This document shows positions 33,664 to 42,931 of a stretch of DNA of 64,000 bases, in pieces. Both the position numbers and the translations under genes were made by a program. Below the pieces are notes generated by a model. It was not told where the DNA came from. It saw only the letters and a program-made list of their open reading frames with translations, and searched no databases. The DNA is from Betaproteobacteria bacterium HGW-Betaproteobacteria-16 (GTDB lineage Bacteria > Pseudomonadota > Gammaproteobacteria > Burkholderiales > Burkholderiaceae_C). Each line of letters starts with the position of its first letter. Within the stretch, counting starts at the first letter, position 1. Location of the stretch: contig PHCQ01000001.1 of the NCBI GenBank assembly GCA_002840835.1, positions 178,861 through 242,860 on the forward strand, in the 5' to 3' direction.

Positions 33664-33990
33664 ACAATGCAGACTCCGCAGACTTGATACACGCCGGCGT
33701 GCCACTGCTTGAGCACACGGGTGCTGGCGTTCTGAACGCTCTGGCACAGATCCGTTGATTCGGTGTGAAACGCCGAGCAAGGCCGACCGATTGGAGGCAA
33801 GCGTGCCTTTTCTCAGCCCCCCCCCTGAGGCCACACTTTTTGGGTGCCCGAGTACGCATCGAGGTGTTGCCATGGCCGGAAAGTCCCAGGCTCGGAGCGG
33901 CGGGATTGGTACAACCCCTGTCGAATGGTACGCCCCAAAGAAAAACGGGTTAGCTCTTCAGAGCTAACCCGTTGATCTCATTACGAATAA
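33664..33990. other. Right-end non-coding stretch of the island
   Basis: About 330 bases with a nine-base C run (33817-33825) and no credible gene. The final 60 bases contain the terminator for the leftward tRNA transcript described separately. Confidence 0.4.
33934..33973 (-). terminator. Island-borne terminator for the tRNA-Met/tRNA-Arg transcript
   Basis: A perfect 14-bp stem AACGGGTTAGCTCT / AGAGCTAACCCGTT (33944-33957, 33960-33973) with loop TC; on the minus strand it is followed by a T-rich tail (TTTTTCTTT, formed by the end of the stem and 33937-33943). It lies 17 bases past the tRNA-Arg CCA end, inside the island, so it replaces the original terminator that the insertion moved 23 kb away. 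Confidence 0.85.
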
Positions 33991-34037
33991 TGGTGCGGCT
34001 GGCAGGAATCGAACCCACGACCCCTTGGTTCGTAGCC
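33991..34037 (-). repeat. Island attachment repeat, right copy (inside intact tRNA-Arg)
   Basis: Identical over 47 bases to 11035-11081. It is the 3' part of the complete tRNA-Arg gene. The element therefore recreates the tRNA at its right end. Confidence 0.93.
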
Positions 34038-34067
34038 AAGTACTCTATCCAGCTGAGCTACAGCCGC
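33991..34067 (-). tRNA. tRNA-Arg(ACG)
   Basis: 77 nt including an encoded CCA. On the minus strand the acceptor GCGGCTG pairs with CAGCCGC, the D arm is TAGCTCAGCTGGATAGAG, the anticodon stem-loop is TTGG-CTACGAA-CCAA with anticodon ACG, and the T arm is GTGGGTTCGATTCCTGC (one base pair aside from the canonical TTCGAAT). The 3' 47 bases are duplicated at 11035-11081 as the island scar. Confidence 0.95.
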
Positions 34068-34096
34068 GCAAGCCCTGCAGTATAGCACGACTTTTT

Positions 34097-34173
34097 TGGT
34101 AGGCCGTGAAGGACTTGAACCTTCGACCAAAGGATTATGAGTCCTCTGCTCTAACCAACTGAGCTAACGGCCC
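34097..34173 (-). tRNA. tRNA-Met(CAT), elongator type
   Basis: 77 nt with encoded CCA. Minus strand starts GGGCCGTTAGCTCAGTTGG; anticodon loop CTCATAA gives CAT; the T arm is AAGGTTCAAGTCCTT. The acceptor pairs throughout (first pair G-T). An initiator tRNA would lack the 1-72 pair and have three G-C pairs in the anticodon stem; neither is seen, so this is the elongator. Thirty bases upstream of tRNA-Arg, probably co-transcribed. Confidence 0.93.
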
Positions 34174-34209
34174 TACGGAGTGCGCATTGTAGGCGCTGCC
34201 GCAGACAGT

Positions 34210-35229
34210 TCACTTGCTGTGGCTGAGCGCATTGCTCACCAGTTTGGCCGTGACATCAACGATCTGGATCATCTTGTCATACGGCATGCGCTGAGGTCCG
34301 ATCACGCCGAGTGTGCCCACCACCTGCCCATCGACCTCGTACGGCGCGGTGACCACCGACAGATCCTCGAAGGGCACCACATGGCTCTCTCCACCAATGT
34401 AGATGCGCACCCCGTCGGCCTGGGTGGACACGTCGAGCAACCGGATGAGCTGAGTCTTCTGTTCGAACAGATCAAACATGCGGCGCAACTGCCCCATGTC
34501 GCTGGAGAACTCGCTGACAGACAACAGATTCCGCTCACCCGCCACAACCACATCGTCGTGTTCGCTGTCCGCATCGGCACCGATGTCGACGGCGGCCTTC
34601 ATGAGATCGGCAATTTCTCCTCGCAATGCATCCACTTCGGTGCGCAAGCGCTCGCGCACGGCTTCCATCGTCAGGCCAGCGTAGTGGGCATTGAGAAAAT
34701 TGGCGGCCTCCAGCAACTGCGTCTGGGAAAAATCCACCTGCGTGTGAATGATGCGGTTCTGCACATCGCCATCAGGTGACACGATGATGACCAGCACCCT
34801 GCGCTCGGACAGACTCAGGAATTCGATGTGGCGAAACACCGATGCGCGCCGGGGCGCCATCACCACCCCAACGAACTGAGACAGGTTCGACAACATGTTC
34901 GCCGCGTGGCTGATGACGCGCTGGGGTTGCCCCCCCTGAATACTGGGCGCCGACATGTCGCCCACGGGAGAGAGGCTCTCGCGGCGCACGGTCAGCATGG
35001 TGTCGACAAACAGGCGATAGCCACGCGCCGTGGGTATTCGACCCGCTGAAGTGTGCGGGCTGACGATCAGGCCGAGCTCTTCCAGGTCGCTCATGACGTT
35101 GCGAATCGTCGCTGGCGACAGATCCAACCCGGCGGCCTTGGCCAGCGTTCTGGAGCCAATGGGTTGACCGTCGGCGATGTATCGCTCGACCAGGGCTTTG
35201 AGCAAGAGCTTTGCGCGGTCATCCAGCAT
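34210..35229 (-). CDS. hrcA: HrcA heat-shock repressor
   Basis: 339 aa. Winged-helix N-terminus ([51 protein letters not shown]; key segment [16 protein letters not shown]) and [18 protein letters not shown], all diagnostic of HrcA. It binds CIRCE operators upstream of groESL/dnaK and is kept active by GroEL. No CIRCE element is visible here. Divergent from nadK. Confidence 0.95.
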   Translation of the reverse strand: MLDDRAKLLLKALVERYIADGQPIGSRTLAKAAGLDLSPATIRNVMSDLEELGLIVSPHTSAGRIPTARGYRLFVDTMLTVRRESLSPVGDMSAPSIQGGQPQRVISHAANMLSNLSQFVGVVMAPRRASVFRHIEFLSLSERRVLVIIVSPDGDVQNRIIHTQVDFSQTQLLEAANFLNAHYAGLTMEAVRERLRTEVDALRGEIADLMKAAVDIGADADSEHDDVVVAGERNLLSVSEFSSDMGQLRRMFDLFEQKTQLIRLLDVSTQADGVRIYIGGESHVVPFEDLSVVTAPYEVDGQVVGTLGVIGPQRMPYDKMIQIVDVTAKLVSNALSHSK

Positions 35230-35322
35230 GCCTGCATTCTAAGGAGTGTGCCGTTGTCGTGCCGAGTGGCTGCGAGGGTTTGGGAGACTGGAACGATTGG
35301 CCAGCTGTGCTGTAATTTGCCC

Positions 35323-36240
35323 ATGAGTCACCCTCCCGACCAACGGCCTGCCGCCTCGCAGAAGGCCCGCAGCCTTCGATTTCCCCATGTGGTGATCGTG
35401 GGCAAGTACCACGCGCCGGGTTCTCGAAATGCGGTCGAAGAGATTGCCCATTTCCTGCACGACGAAGGGTGCGATGTGTCGCTGGAACGCGACACAGCGC
35501 TCAATACCGGGCTGCTCCAGTATCCAGCCCTCTCAGTTCCCGCCATGGGGCAAAACTGTGATCTCGCGCTGGTGGTGGGCGGAGACGGAACCATGCTGGG
35601 CATCGGGCGCCAATTGGCCCGCTACGGCGTTCCCATGGTGGGCATCAATCAAGGCCGGCTGGGCTTCATCACCGACGTTCCTTTCGAAAGCTATCGCGAA
35701 ACGCTGCAGCCCATTTTGCGCGGCGAATTCGAAGAGGACGCCCGGGCGCTGATGGCCGCTTCCGTGTGGCGGGATGGCCGGTGTGTCTTTGAGGCCACGG
35801 CGCTGAACGACGTGGTGGTCAATCGCGGTGGGGCGGCCAGCATGATCGAGCTTCGCGTGGAGGTGGACGGTCATTTCGTGGCCAACCAGCGCGCCGATGG
35901 CTTGATCATCGCGTCACCGACCGGGTCCACCGCCTACGCACTGTCGGCCGGAGGCCCACTGCTCCACCCCGCCATCGACGGCTGGGTCATGGTGCCGATC
36001 GCCCCGCACACCTTGTCAAACAGGCCGGTTGTGCTCCCGGCGCGCAGCGAGATTGCGGTGGAGATTGTCTCGGGCAAGGACGCGAGCGCCAACTTCGACA
36101 TGCAGTCGCTCACCAGCCTGCTGCACGGAGACCGCATCGTGGTTCGGCGATCAGAACACGCCTTGCGTCTTTTGCACCCTGCTGGATGGAACTACTTCGA
36201 CACCCTGAGAAAGAAGCTGCACTGGAATGAAGGGGTCTGA
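35323..36240 (+). CDS. nadK: NAD kinase
   Basis: 305 aa from ATG 35323 ([15 protein letters not shown]). Phosphorylates NAD to NADP. The GGDGT motif is in [31 protein letters not shown] (NE/ND motif) and [15 protein letters not shown] (conserved glycine-rich segment) follow. An in-frame extension up to 35053 overlaps hrcA and is not coding-like. Followed by recN after 57 bases, a common betaproteobacterial order hrcA-nadK-recN. Confidence 0.95.
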   Translation: MSHPPDQRPAASQKARSLRFPHVVIVGKYHAPGSRNAVEEIAHFLHDEGCDVSLERDTALNTGLLQYPALSVPAMGQNCDLALVVGGDGTMLGIGRQLARYGVPMVGINQGRLGFITDVPFESYRETLQPILRGEFEEDARALMAASVWRDGRCVFEATALNDVVVNRGGAASMIELRVEVDGHFVANQRADGLIIASPTGSTAYALSAGGPLLHPAIDGWVMVPIAPHTLSNRPVVLPARSEIAVEIVSGKDASANFDMQSLTSLLHGDRIVVRRSEHALRLLHPAGWNYFDTLRKKLHWNEGV

Positions 36241-36297
36241 AATAGCGGTCAGAATACGGACTCCGTGGCCCCTGTTTGACCTTAGCTTTTCCATCTC

Positions 36298-37941
36298 ATG
36301 AGCCTGCGACGCATTGTCTTGCGCGACTTCGTGATCGTGCAATCTCTTGACCTTGAGCTTGACGAGGGGTTTGGCGTGCTCACGGGTGAAACGGGCGCGG
36401 GCAAATCCATCCTGATCGACGCCTTGCAACTCGCGCTTGGCGGCAGAGCTGAGAGTGGTGTGGTCCGGGAAGGCGCGTCGAGGTGCGAAATTGCCGTCGA
36501 GTTTGAAACCCTTCCCTCACTGGCGCCCTGGCTCGAAGAGCATGGCTTTGCCGTGGATGAGACCTTGCTCCTGAGGCGAACAGTCGACTCGGAAGGCCGC
36601 AGTCGCGCCTGGATCAATGGCAGCGCAGCCACAGCGGCCCAGCTCAAGGCACTGGCTGAGCCCTTGGTGGACATCCATGGGCAACACGCATGGCAAAGCC
36701 TCACACGCCCCCAGGCGGTGCGCGAACTGCTCGACGCCTACGCAGGGATTGACACGCGCGAAGCCGAACAGGGATGGATGGTCTGGCGTGAAAGCCGCAA
36801 GGCCCTCACGGACGCCACGGAGCGGCAGGCCGCGCTGCGGCAGGAGAGTGACCGACTAAGCTGGCAACTGGGTGAACTCGAAAAGCTCGCACCACTGGCA
36901 GGGGAATGGGAAGACATCAACACCCGGCATGCCCGTCTGGCCAACGCACAAGCGCTGCTGGACGCGGCCCAGACCGCGCTGTCTGCCCTCGACGAAGAAG
37001 ACACCAGTGCCACCGGTCTGATTCATCGGGCAATCTCTGCCCTGAAGGCCCAGTCCCACATTGAACCGTTGTTCGTCGAACACATCGAGTCGCTGGAAGG
37101 CGTGCTGGCGCAAGTGCAGGACACGCTGCACAACCTGCACCAGTACACCCGCCATGCCGACCTTGACCCGGAACAGCTCGAAGCCCTGGATCAGCGGATT
37201 TCGTCATGGATGTCACTGGCCAGACGCTACCGGCGACCGCCGGAAGACCTGGCGAGCCTGCTCGTGCAATGGAAGACCGAGCTGGGGCAAGTCGGGCAGG
37301 CACTGGATCTGGCCCATTTGCAGCAGGCTGAACAACAGGCGTGGCAGACTTTCGAGAAGACAGCAAAAGCATTGACGAAAAAGCGCCAGCAAGCCGCACC
37401 GCAACTTTCCGCCGCTGTGACCGCCACCATGCAGACGCTCGGTATGGAAGGTGGTGTCTTTGACGTGACGCTCAGGAAGCTCGATGAACCCCAGGCCCAT
37501 GGCTGGGAGCACGTGGAGTTTCTGGTCGCTGGCCATGCCGGCACCACGCCCAAGCCCGTCGGCAAGGTGGCCTCTGGTGGTGAGCTCTCGCGCATTGCGC
37601 TCGCCATCTCGGTGGTGACCAGCCGGCTGGGAACCGCACCCACACTCATTTTTGACGAGGTCGATTCGGGCATTGGCGGCGCCGTGGCGCACACGGTCGG
37701 TCAGTTGCTGAAGCAACTCGGCCAGGACCGTCAGGTGCTGGCAGTCACTCATCTGGCACAGGTGGCCGCATGTGCCGATCACCATTTGCTGGTGAGCAAG
37801 CAGCGCTCCGGGAAACAGACCTTGAGCACAGTTGCACCCATCGCGGCCGAAGCGCGGGTGCACGAGCTGGCGCGCATGCTGGGCGGAAGCGCCCAGTCGG
37901 AAGTGTCGCTGGCCCATGCGCGCGAACTGCTCGCAGCCTGA
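36298..37941 (+). CDS. recN: DNA repair protein RecN
   Basis: 547-aa SMC-like ATPase for double-strand break repair. Walker A GETGAGKSILIDAL near the start, a short coiled-coil arm, the signature KVASGGELSRIALAI and Walker B TLIFDEVDSGIGG with the switch segment VLAVTHLAQVAACADHH. Full length for the family. rapZ follows after 14 bases, so the two may be co-transcribed. In many bacteria recN is LexA-controlled; no SOS box was identified in the 57-base leader. Confidence 0.95.
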   Translation: MSLRRIVLRDFVIVQSLDLELDEGFGVLTGETGAGKSILIDALQLALGGRAESGVVREGASRCEIAVEFETLPSLAPWLEEHGFAVDETLLLRRTVDSEGRSRAWINGSAATAAQLKALAEPLVDIHGQHAWQSLTRPQAVRELLDAYAGIDTREAEQGWMVWRESRKALTDATERQAALRQESDRLSWQLGELEKLAPLAGEWEDINTRHARLANAQALLDAAQTALSALDEEDTSATGLIHRAISALKAQSHIEPLFVEHIESLEGVLAQVQDTLHNLHQYTRHADLDPEQLEALDQRISSWMSLARRYRRPPEDLASLLVQWKTELGQVGQALDLAHLQQAEQQAWQTFEKTAKALTKKRQQAAPQLSAAVTATMQTLGMEGGVFDVTLRKLDEPQAHGWEHVEFLVAGHAGTTPKPVGKVASGGELSRIALAISVVTSRLGTAPTLIFDEVDSGIGGAVAHTVGQLLKQLGQDRQVLAVTHLAQVAACADHHLLVSKQRSGKQTLSTVAPIAAEARVHELARMLGGSAQSEVSLAHARELLAA

Positions 37942-37955
37942 ACCCTTCCTGACAC

Positions 37956-38882
37956 ATGACGAATACGCCAGAAACCGCCATTGAACTGGTCCTGATCACG
38001 GGCATGTCCGGATCAGGCAAATCGGTCGCGTTGACCGCGCTGGAAGACATCGGCTTCTTCTGCGTGGACAACCTGCCTCCTGACCTGCTCGATGCGTTCG
38101 TTGCACTGGATCAAACCCATCGTGCGAACAAGGTGGCCATTGCGATGGACGTGCGCAGCGCAGCCTCACTGCCTGGCCTGCCCGACCGGTTGAAGCGCCT
38201 CACCCAGCGAACGGACAGAAAGATTCAGCTCACCACGCTGTTTCTGGACGCCACCACAGACACGTTGGTGCGTCGCTTCTCTGAGACCAGGCGCCTGCAT
38301 CCGCTTTCGCTCAAGACCGCCAACGACCAGCAACGCGCGCTGACCGATGCGATTGAATACGAAAGAGAGCTCCTGGCTGAGCTTCGTGACGAGGCGCTGG
38401 TGCTCGACACCAGCCTGATCCGGCCGGCACAGCTCAGAAGCCATGTCAAAGCCTTGCTGAGCACGTCGCCTGCGCCATTGACACTGGTGTTCGAGTCCTT
38501 CGCATTCAAGCGGGGCATTCCCATGGATGCGGACTTTGTGTTCGACGTGCGCATGCTGCCCAACCCCCACTACGAGCCCGCACTCAAGCCTCTCACCGGC
38601 CGCGATGCGGCGGTGGCAACCTACCTTGAAAGCCAGGACGAGGTTCGGGCCATGGAAGCGCAGATCCAGGCTTTCCTCGAACAATGGCTGCCCCATATGT
38701 TGAAAGACCATCGCAGCTACGTCACGGTGGCCATCGGCTGCACAGGGGGGCAGCACCGGTCGGTGTATCTGGTCGAGCGGCTGGCCAAGGCCTTTGGCGC
38801 GGAATGGGCCACGCGCGTGCGCCACAGGGAAATCGATGGCTGGCCTGCGGCACAGGCTCAGCGAGCCGGTTCGGAACCCTGA
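37956..38882 (+). CDS. rapZ: RNase adaptor / nucleotide-binding protein RapZ
   Basis: 308 aa. N-terminal Walker [20 protein letters not shown] and a Walker B-like region, and the C-terminal domain with [25 protein letters not shown] and [18 protein letters not shown]. Known in E. coli to bind GlcN6P-related signals and target GlmZ RNA for RNase E; in betaproteobacteria it is often next to Hpr kinase or recN/mutY. The C-terminus overlaps mutY, which is convergent, by 25 bases. Confidence 0.93.
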   Translation: MTNTPETAIELVLITGMSGSGKSVALTALEDIGFFCVDNLPPDLLDAFVALDQTHRANKVAIAMDVRSAASLPGLPDRLKRLTQRTDRKIQLTTLFLDATTDTLVRRFSETRRLHPLSLKTANDQQRALTDAIEYERELLAELRDEALVLDTSLIRPAQLRSHVKALLSTSPAPLTLVFESFAFKRGIPMDADFVFDVRMLPNPHYEPALKPLTGRDAAVATYLESQDEVRAMEAQIQAFLEQWLPHMLKDHRSYVTVAIGCTGGQHRSVYLVERLAKAFGAEWATRVRHREIDGWPAAQAQRAGSEP

Positions 38883-39979
38883 AGACGCTCGGCAGGACGC
38901 TGAGCCAGCAACAATGCGCGCAAGGGTGCGGGCATGCCATGCGCATCCAGGGCGTTTTCCGGCACCCACTGACCGTTTGAAACCACACCTGCATCCTGCT
39001 CATCAAAGTCCAGCAGCATGGGCTGCAACCGCAACTCCCGGTGCGTCAGGCTGTGCGAGATGGGCTCCAGCAGTCGCAGCTTGTCGCGTTGCACGGCATC
39101 GAGGGTGTCCATCAGGTTCGTATCGCTGTCAAACACGGGCACACAGAAGAGCCCTGCCCAGATGCCATGTGAAGGACGGCGCTGAAGCCACCAGTGAATC
39201 TGGCCTGACGCCTGTAACCTCCTCGCCAGCAACAGCCACCAGGTTTCATGCCGCCGCTGGATCTTGCGTGTCTTGACTGGAAACTGCTCAACGGTGCCAG
39301 CAGCTCGGGCACGACAAAGGGCGGACACCGGGCAACGCTCGCACAGTGGCCGGCTTCGTGTGCAGACCGTGGCTCCCAGATCCATGAGCCCCTGTGTGTA
39401 GGCCGTCATGTCGTCACCCGAAGCTACCTTCGGTACCAGCGCCTGCGCCAGCGACCCCAGCGCTTTCTGGGCAGTTGCCTGTGACATGTCGCCGGAATAG
39501 GCCAGCAAACGGCTGAGTACACGCCGCACATTGCCGTCGAGAATCGAGATTCTTTCGCCATGGCAGAACGCTGCAATGGCGGCTGCGGTGGACTCGCCAA
39601 TGCCCGGAAGCAGCGCCAGATCCCGGGCAGACCGAGGGAACAGCCCCCCATGCTCGGCAACCACCACCTGAGCACAACGATGCAGATTGCGTGCCCGGCT
39701 GTAGTAACCCAGCCCGCTCCAGAGCGCCATCACTTCATCGCTGGAAGCGCTGGCCAAAGACCTCACGTCGGGAAAACGCAATAGAAATCGCGGAAAGTAG
39801 GCGAGCACGGTGCTCACCTGAGTCTGCTGCAGCATGACTTCCGACAGCCAGACCACGTAGGGGTCCCGGGTGTGTTGCCAAGGCAGGCCACTGCGGCCAT
39901 GCACCCGCTGCCAGGCAATCAGCTCCGCCGCAAAACCGTCAGGCAGGTCGGCGCGGGCGCCAACGGGCGGGCCACTCAT
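38858..39979 (-). CDS. mutY: Adenine DNA glycosylase MutY
   Basis: 373 aa. Removes A mispaired with 8-oxoguanine. Catalytic region [16 protein letters not shown] (Glu of the EVMLQQT motif), HhH-GPD helix [16 protein letters not shown] with catalytic Asp in [12 protein letters not shown], and an iron-sulfur cluster C-x6-C-x2-C-x5-C ([18 protein letters not shown]). A C-terminal NUDIX-like domain recognises 8-oxoG. Its start overlaps the dynamin-like GTPase stop by four bases. With mutM nearby, an 8-oxoG repair neighbourhood. Confidence 0.95.
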   Translation of the reverse strand: MSGPPVGARADLPDGFAAELIAWQRVHGRSGLPWQHTRDPYVVWLSEVMLQQTQVSTVLAYFPRFLLRFPDVRSLASASSDEVMALWSGLGYYSRARNLHRCAQVVVAEHGGLFPRSARDLALLPGIGESTAAAIAAFCHGERISILDGNVRRVLSRLLAYSGDMSQATAQKALGSLAQALVPKVASGDDMTAYTQGLMDLGATVCTRSRPLCERCPVSALCRARAAGTVEQFPVKTRKIQRRHETWWLLLARRLQASGQIHWWLQRRPSHGIWAGLFCVPVFDSDTNLMDTLDAVQRDKLRLLEPISHSLTHRELRLQPMLLDFDEQDAGVVSNGQWVPENALDAHGMPAPLRALLLAQRPAERLQGSEPAR

Positions 39980-41919
39980 GCAGCCGTGGCTTCTGCGGTT
40001 TCGTCTTCGTTCACAGAGAGCAGGTGTTCCGTGAGTTCGCCCAGTTTGGCGTCGGCCAGGTTGAGTTCGGCCTGCAGCGCCTGCAATTCCCGGATGCGCT
40101 CATTGAGGCCTCCCGCTGCCTGCTGGATTCGAGAGACCGCTTCAATGCGACGGCCAAAGTTGCGCCGCCGCTCCCGCAGTTGGGCATCAAGTTGCGCAGC
40201 GGCCGACTTGTTCCACAACTCGACTTCATTGACTGCCGTCTCAAACACCACGCGCAGGCGGCTCATGAGTGCCCTGGCCAGGCGTTCAGCAAATTCAGGT
40301 TGCGCAAGCCTGAGTGCATTGCCCAGGCTGAGGTACTGAACATGACTTTTTTCAATCAGTTCAAGGTCCTTGTAGAACCGCGCCAGCTTGGGCTGGGGCG
40401 GCGCCTGCAGTGAAAATCCGTATTCGGCGTTCAGCCCCTTGAAGCTGCCTTCGAGCATCGACTGGATCTCGCCCGCCAGACGCTCCGTCTGGACAAGCCC
40501 TTCGCGAAGACGTTCGAAGGTTTTCCCATAGGCGCGGCGAACGCCCAGCTTGACACCCGGTTGCTTGAGGGCCTTGGTCAGCTCGGCCACCTCGATCTTG
40601 AGATGGGTGTGCCCCAGCAAGGCAAAGAGATCTTTCAACAAGCGCAGGTGCACCGAACGCACTGCCTGGATCTTCGCCCCACTCGCATCGAACTCCGCCT
40701 GCTCCTGCTCGATGCGCAATCGCATCTGCTTGATGACGCCGTCGTTCTTGCCTCTCAGGCCTTCAAGCTCCTGTACCTGCTCCACCAGATCGCGGGCACG
40801 GGTGTGCACCAGGCGGCTGGTCTCCAGGCGAAGTGCCTGGATGCCGGTGGCCACTGCCGATCGCAGTATCGCGCGGCGCTGCCCCAGAAGATCAACGCCG
40901 AGCGCTGTCTCCAGCTCCATCAGCTTGCTCGCCTTGAGCAGCTTCTTGTCGCGGTTGACCTTGGCGAGAAGGCCTTTTTGCGCCGAAACCGCCAGCACCT
41001 GGCGTGGCGACAATCCCAGAATGTCGGCCGCGTCGGTTCGTTGCGATGCGATCTGAAGCTGCACCTGTTCGGGCGAGCTCAGCGCATCCCACATGGTGTC
41101 GATCTTGTTCAACACCACCAGTCTTGACTCGTTGCCCTCACCCAGCACAGAAAGGTGCTGGCGCCAGATGCCCAGATCGGACTTGGTCACGCCGGTGTCG
41201 GCGGCCAGGATGAACACCACAGCATGGGCCTGGGGCAACAGGCTGACGGTCAGTTCGGGTTCGGCACCAATGGCATTCAGCCCAGGCGTGTCCAGGATCA
41301 CCAGACCTTGCTTGAGCAGCGGGTGCGCCATGTTGATCAAGGCGTGCCGCCATTTCGGCACCTCGATCATCCCGTCCGGGCTGGGCATCGGATTGTCTTC
41401 GGGCAGTTCGTCGTTCCAGAAGCCCAGCGCTGCCGCCTCCGCCTGGGTGACCTTGCGCACCTCGGCCACCTTCTGAATCGCTTGCGCCAGTTGCTGGGGG
41501 TCGTTCACGTCCAGATCGATGCGCTCCCATTTTTCCGGCGCATTGCGCCAGTCGAGAAGCGATTTGGCCTGCAGCCGGGTCTCAATAGGAAGCAGCCGCA
41601 AGCAAGGGGGAATGTCTGCGTCGTAACCCAGTTCCGTCGGGCACATGGTGGTGCGCCCGGCGCTGGCGGGCATGATGCGGCGACCATACCCGGCAAAAAA
41701 CACGGCATTGATCAACTCGGACTTGCCGCGAGAGAACTCAGCAACAAAAGCCACCATGATCTTGTCGTTGCGAACCTGCTCATGAAGCTGGTCCAGCCGC
41801 TCGCGGATACCGGGCTCCATCAGATCGTGGTCGACGAGCCATTCAGACAACAGCCGCAGGCGCAAGGCAAACTGCCGGCGCCACACCCCATGCTGATCGA
41901 ATTCCTGATTGAAGCTCAT
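39976..41919 (-). CDS. Dynamin-like large GTPase
   Basis: 647 aa. G1 motif VAEFSRGKSELINAVF (GxxxxGKS-like, here EFSRGKSE), G2 Thr in SAGRTTMCPTELG, G3 LDTPGLNAIG and G4 VVLNKIDTM. The rest is helical with coiled-coil character and no evident transmembrane helix, like bacterial dynamins (BDLP/LeoA type), which bind membranes or stabilise DNA-damage/stress responses. Coupled to mutY by a four-base overlap. Role in this organism unknown; membrane remodelling is the family expectation. Confidence 0.85.
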   Translation of the reverse strand: MSFNQEFDQHGVWRRQFALRLRLLSEWLVDHDLMEPGIRERLDQLHEQVRNDKIMVAFVAEFSRGKSELINAVFFAGYGRRIMPASAGRTTMCPTELGYDADIPPCLRLLPIETRLQAKSLLDWRNAPEKWERIDLDVNDPQQLAQAIQKVAEVRKVTQAEAAALGFWNDELPEDNPMPSPDGMIEVPKWRHALINMAHPLLKQGLVILDTPGLNAIGAEPELTVSLLPQAHAVVFILAADTGVTKSDLGIWRQHLSVLGEGNESRLVVLNKIDTMWDALSSPEQVQLQIASQRTDAADILGLSPRQVLAVSAQKGLLAKVNRDKKLLKASKLMELETALGVDLLGQRRAILRSAVATGIQALRLETSRLVHTRARDLVEQVQELEGLRGKNDGVIKQMRLRIEQEQAEFDASGAKIQAVRSVHLRLLKDLFALLGHTHLKIEVAELTKALKQPGVKLGVRRAYGKTFERLREGLVQTERLAGEIQSMLEGSFKGLNAEYGFSLQAPPQPKLARFYKDLELIEKSHVQYLSLGNALRLAQPEFAERLARALMSRLRVVFETAVNEVELWNKSAAAQLDAQLRERRRNFGRRIEAVSRIQQAAGGLNERIRELQALQAELNLADAKLGELTEHLLSVNEDETAEATAA

Positions 41920-42023
41920 ATACCGTGTCTCATTGATGCCGGCAATATAGCACCGGCCTTATGCCATAACCCGTCTCGCCGGAGGTACGGCACACTGGGG
42001 GCGCCCAGGGGCACCGCTGCTCC

Positions 42024-42839
42024 TCAAGGTTTCTGGCAGCTGGGACAGAAAAAGGTCGACCGCTGACCCTGGCGCACGACCTTCACGAAACTACCACAGA
42101 CCCGACAGGGCAGACCGGCCCGTCCGTAAACCATCGCATCCAGTTGAAAATAGCCGGTTTGACCCTCGGCACTGGAGAAATCGCGCAGTGTGCTGCCACC
42201 CAGCGCCAGCGCCCGCTGCAGGACCGTGACGATGGCCCCATGCAGACGCAATGCTCTCGGCTTGCTCAGGCGGTCGGCACGCACGGAGGGCCGTATGCCG
42301 GCCGCGAACAGCGCCTCGGACGCATAGATATTGCCAACACCCACCACCGTGTCACCCGCCAACAGCGCTTGCTTGATGCTGGTGCGGCGCTGGCGAAGGG
42401 CCTGATGGAACCGCAGTGGATCAAATCCTGCCTCAAGCGGTTCGACGCCCAGCCGCCCCAGAAGCCGGGTGGCGGGCGGTGCGTCCATCCCCGTGGCAAA
42501 AACCACTGCGCCAAATCGTCGAGGGTCGTGAAGGCGCAGAACACCCTTGCTGGTGTGCAGCTCGAAGTGGTCGTGCGGCCCCCGCTCAGGCAACACCGCC
42601 GCAAACTGCAGGCTGCCCGACATGCCCAGATGCAACAGCAAGATACCGACATCCATCTGCAGGATCAGGTATTTGCCACGCCTCGTCACCGTGCGCACGG
42701 TGCGCCCTTCGAGCGCAGAAGGCTCGCACCCGAGCGGCCAGCGAAGCGGTTTTCCCACATGCACGCCCAACACGCTCGCCCCAGCGATGCGCTCAGAGAA
42801 ACTCCGACGGGTGACCTCGACTTCGGGCAATTCAGGCAT
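42024..42839 (-). CDS. mutM: Formamidopyrimidine-DNA glycosylase MutM (Fpg)
   Basis: 271 aa. [12 protein letters not shown] places the catalytic Pro2 and Glu3 at the N-terminus after Met removal; LHLGMSGSL and the helix-two-turn-helix region [17 protein letters not shown] follow, and the C-terminal zinc finger is C-x2-C ... C-x2-C (CRVCG ... FFCPSCQK). Excises 8-oxoG. Stands 104 bases upstream of the dynamin-like gene, same strand; divergent from the TPR-protein gene. Confidence 0.96.
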   Translation of the reverse strand: MPELPEVEVTRRSFSERIAGASVLGVHVGKPLRWPLGCEPSALEGRTVRTVTRRGKYLILQMDVGILLLHLGMSGSLQFAAVLPERGPHDHFELHTSKGVLRLHDPRRFGAVVFATGMDAPPATRLLGRLGVEPLEAGFDPLRFHQALRQRRTSIKQALLAGDTVVGVGNIYASEALFAAGIRPSVRADRLSKPRALRLHGAIVTVLQRALALGGSTLRDFSSAEGQTGYFQLDAMVYGRAGLPCRVCGSFVKVVRQGQRSTFFCPSCQKP

Positions 42840-42931
42840 GGCGTTTCAGCATTCGCAATTGGTGTGGAACGCAATCAGGGTCTTGGACTCTCATCCCCTT
42901 TCGGCCACAAACCTTCAATTATCATCATCCG

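Larger units (their letters stand above)
11035..34037. mobile_element. Integrated genomic island at tRNA-Arg(ACG)
   Basis: About 23 kb lies between perfect 47-bp direct repeats derived from tRNA-Arg; the intact tRNA gene is rebuilt at the right end. The interior holds a tyrosine recombinase, a DUF4224-like ORF, hypotheticals, a candidate defence module, a CoA-linked catabolic cluster and several broken genes. Intergenic gaps are longer and the DNA is visibly less GC-rich than the flanking core genes. No conjugation, replication or phage structural genes are seen, so it would depend on a helper for transfer, if it still moves. Confidence 0.9.

Noticed and set aside
11035..34037. Prophage or conjugative element
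   Set aside because: No capsid, tail, lysis, replication, relaxase or type IV secretion genes were seen, so only genomic island is claimed.
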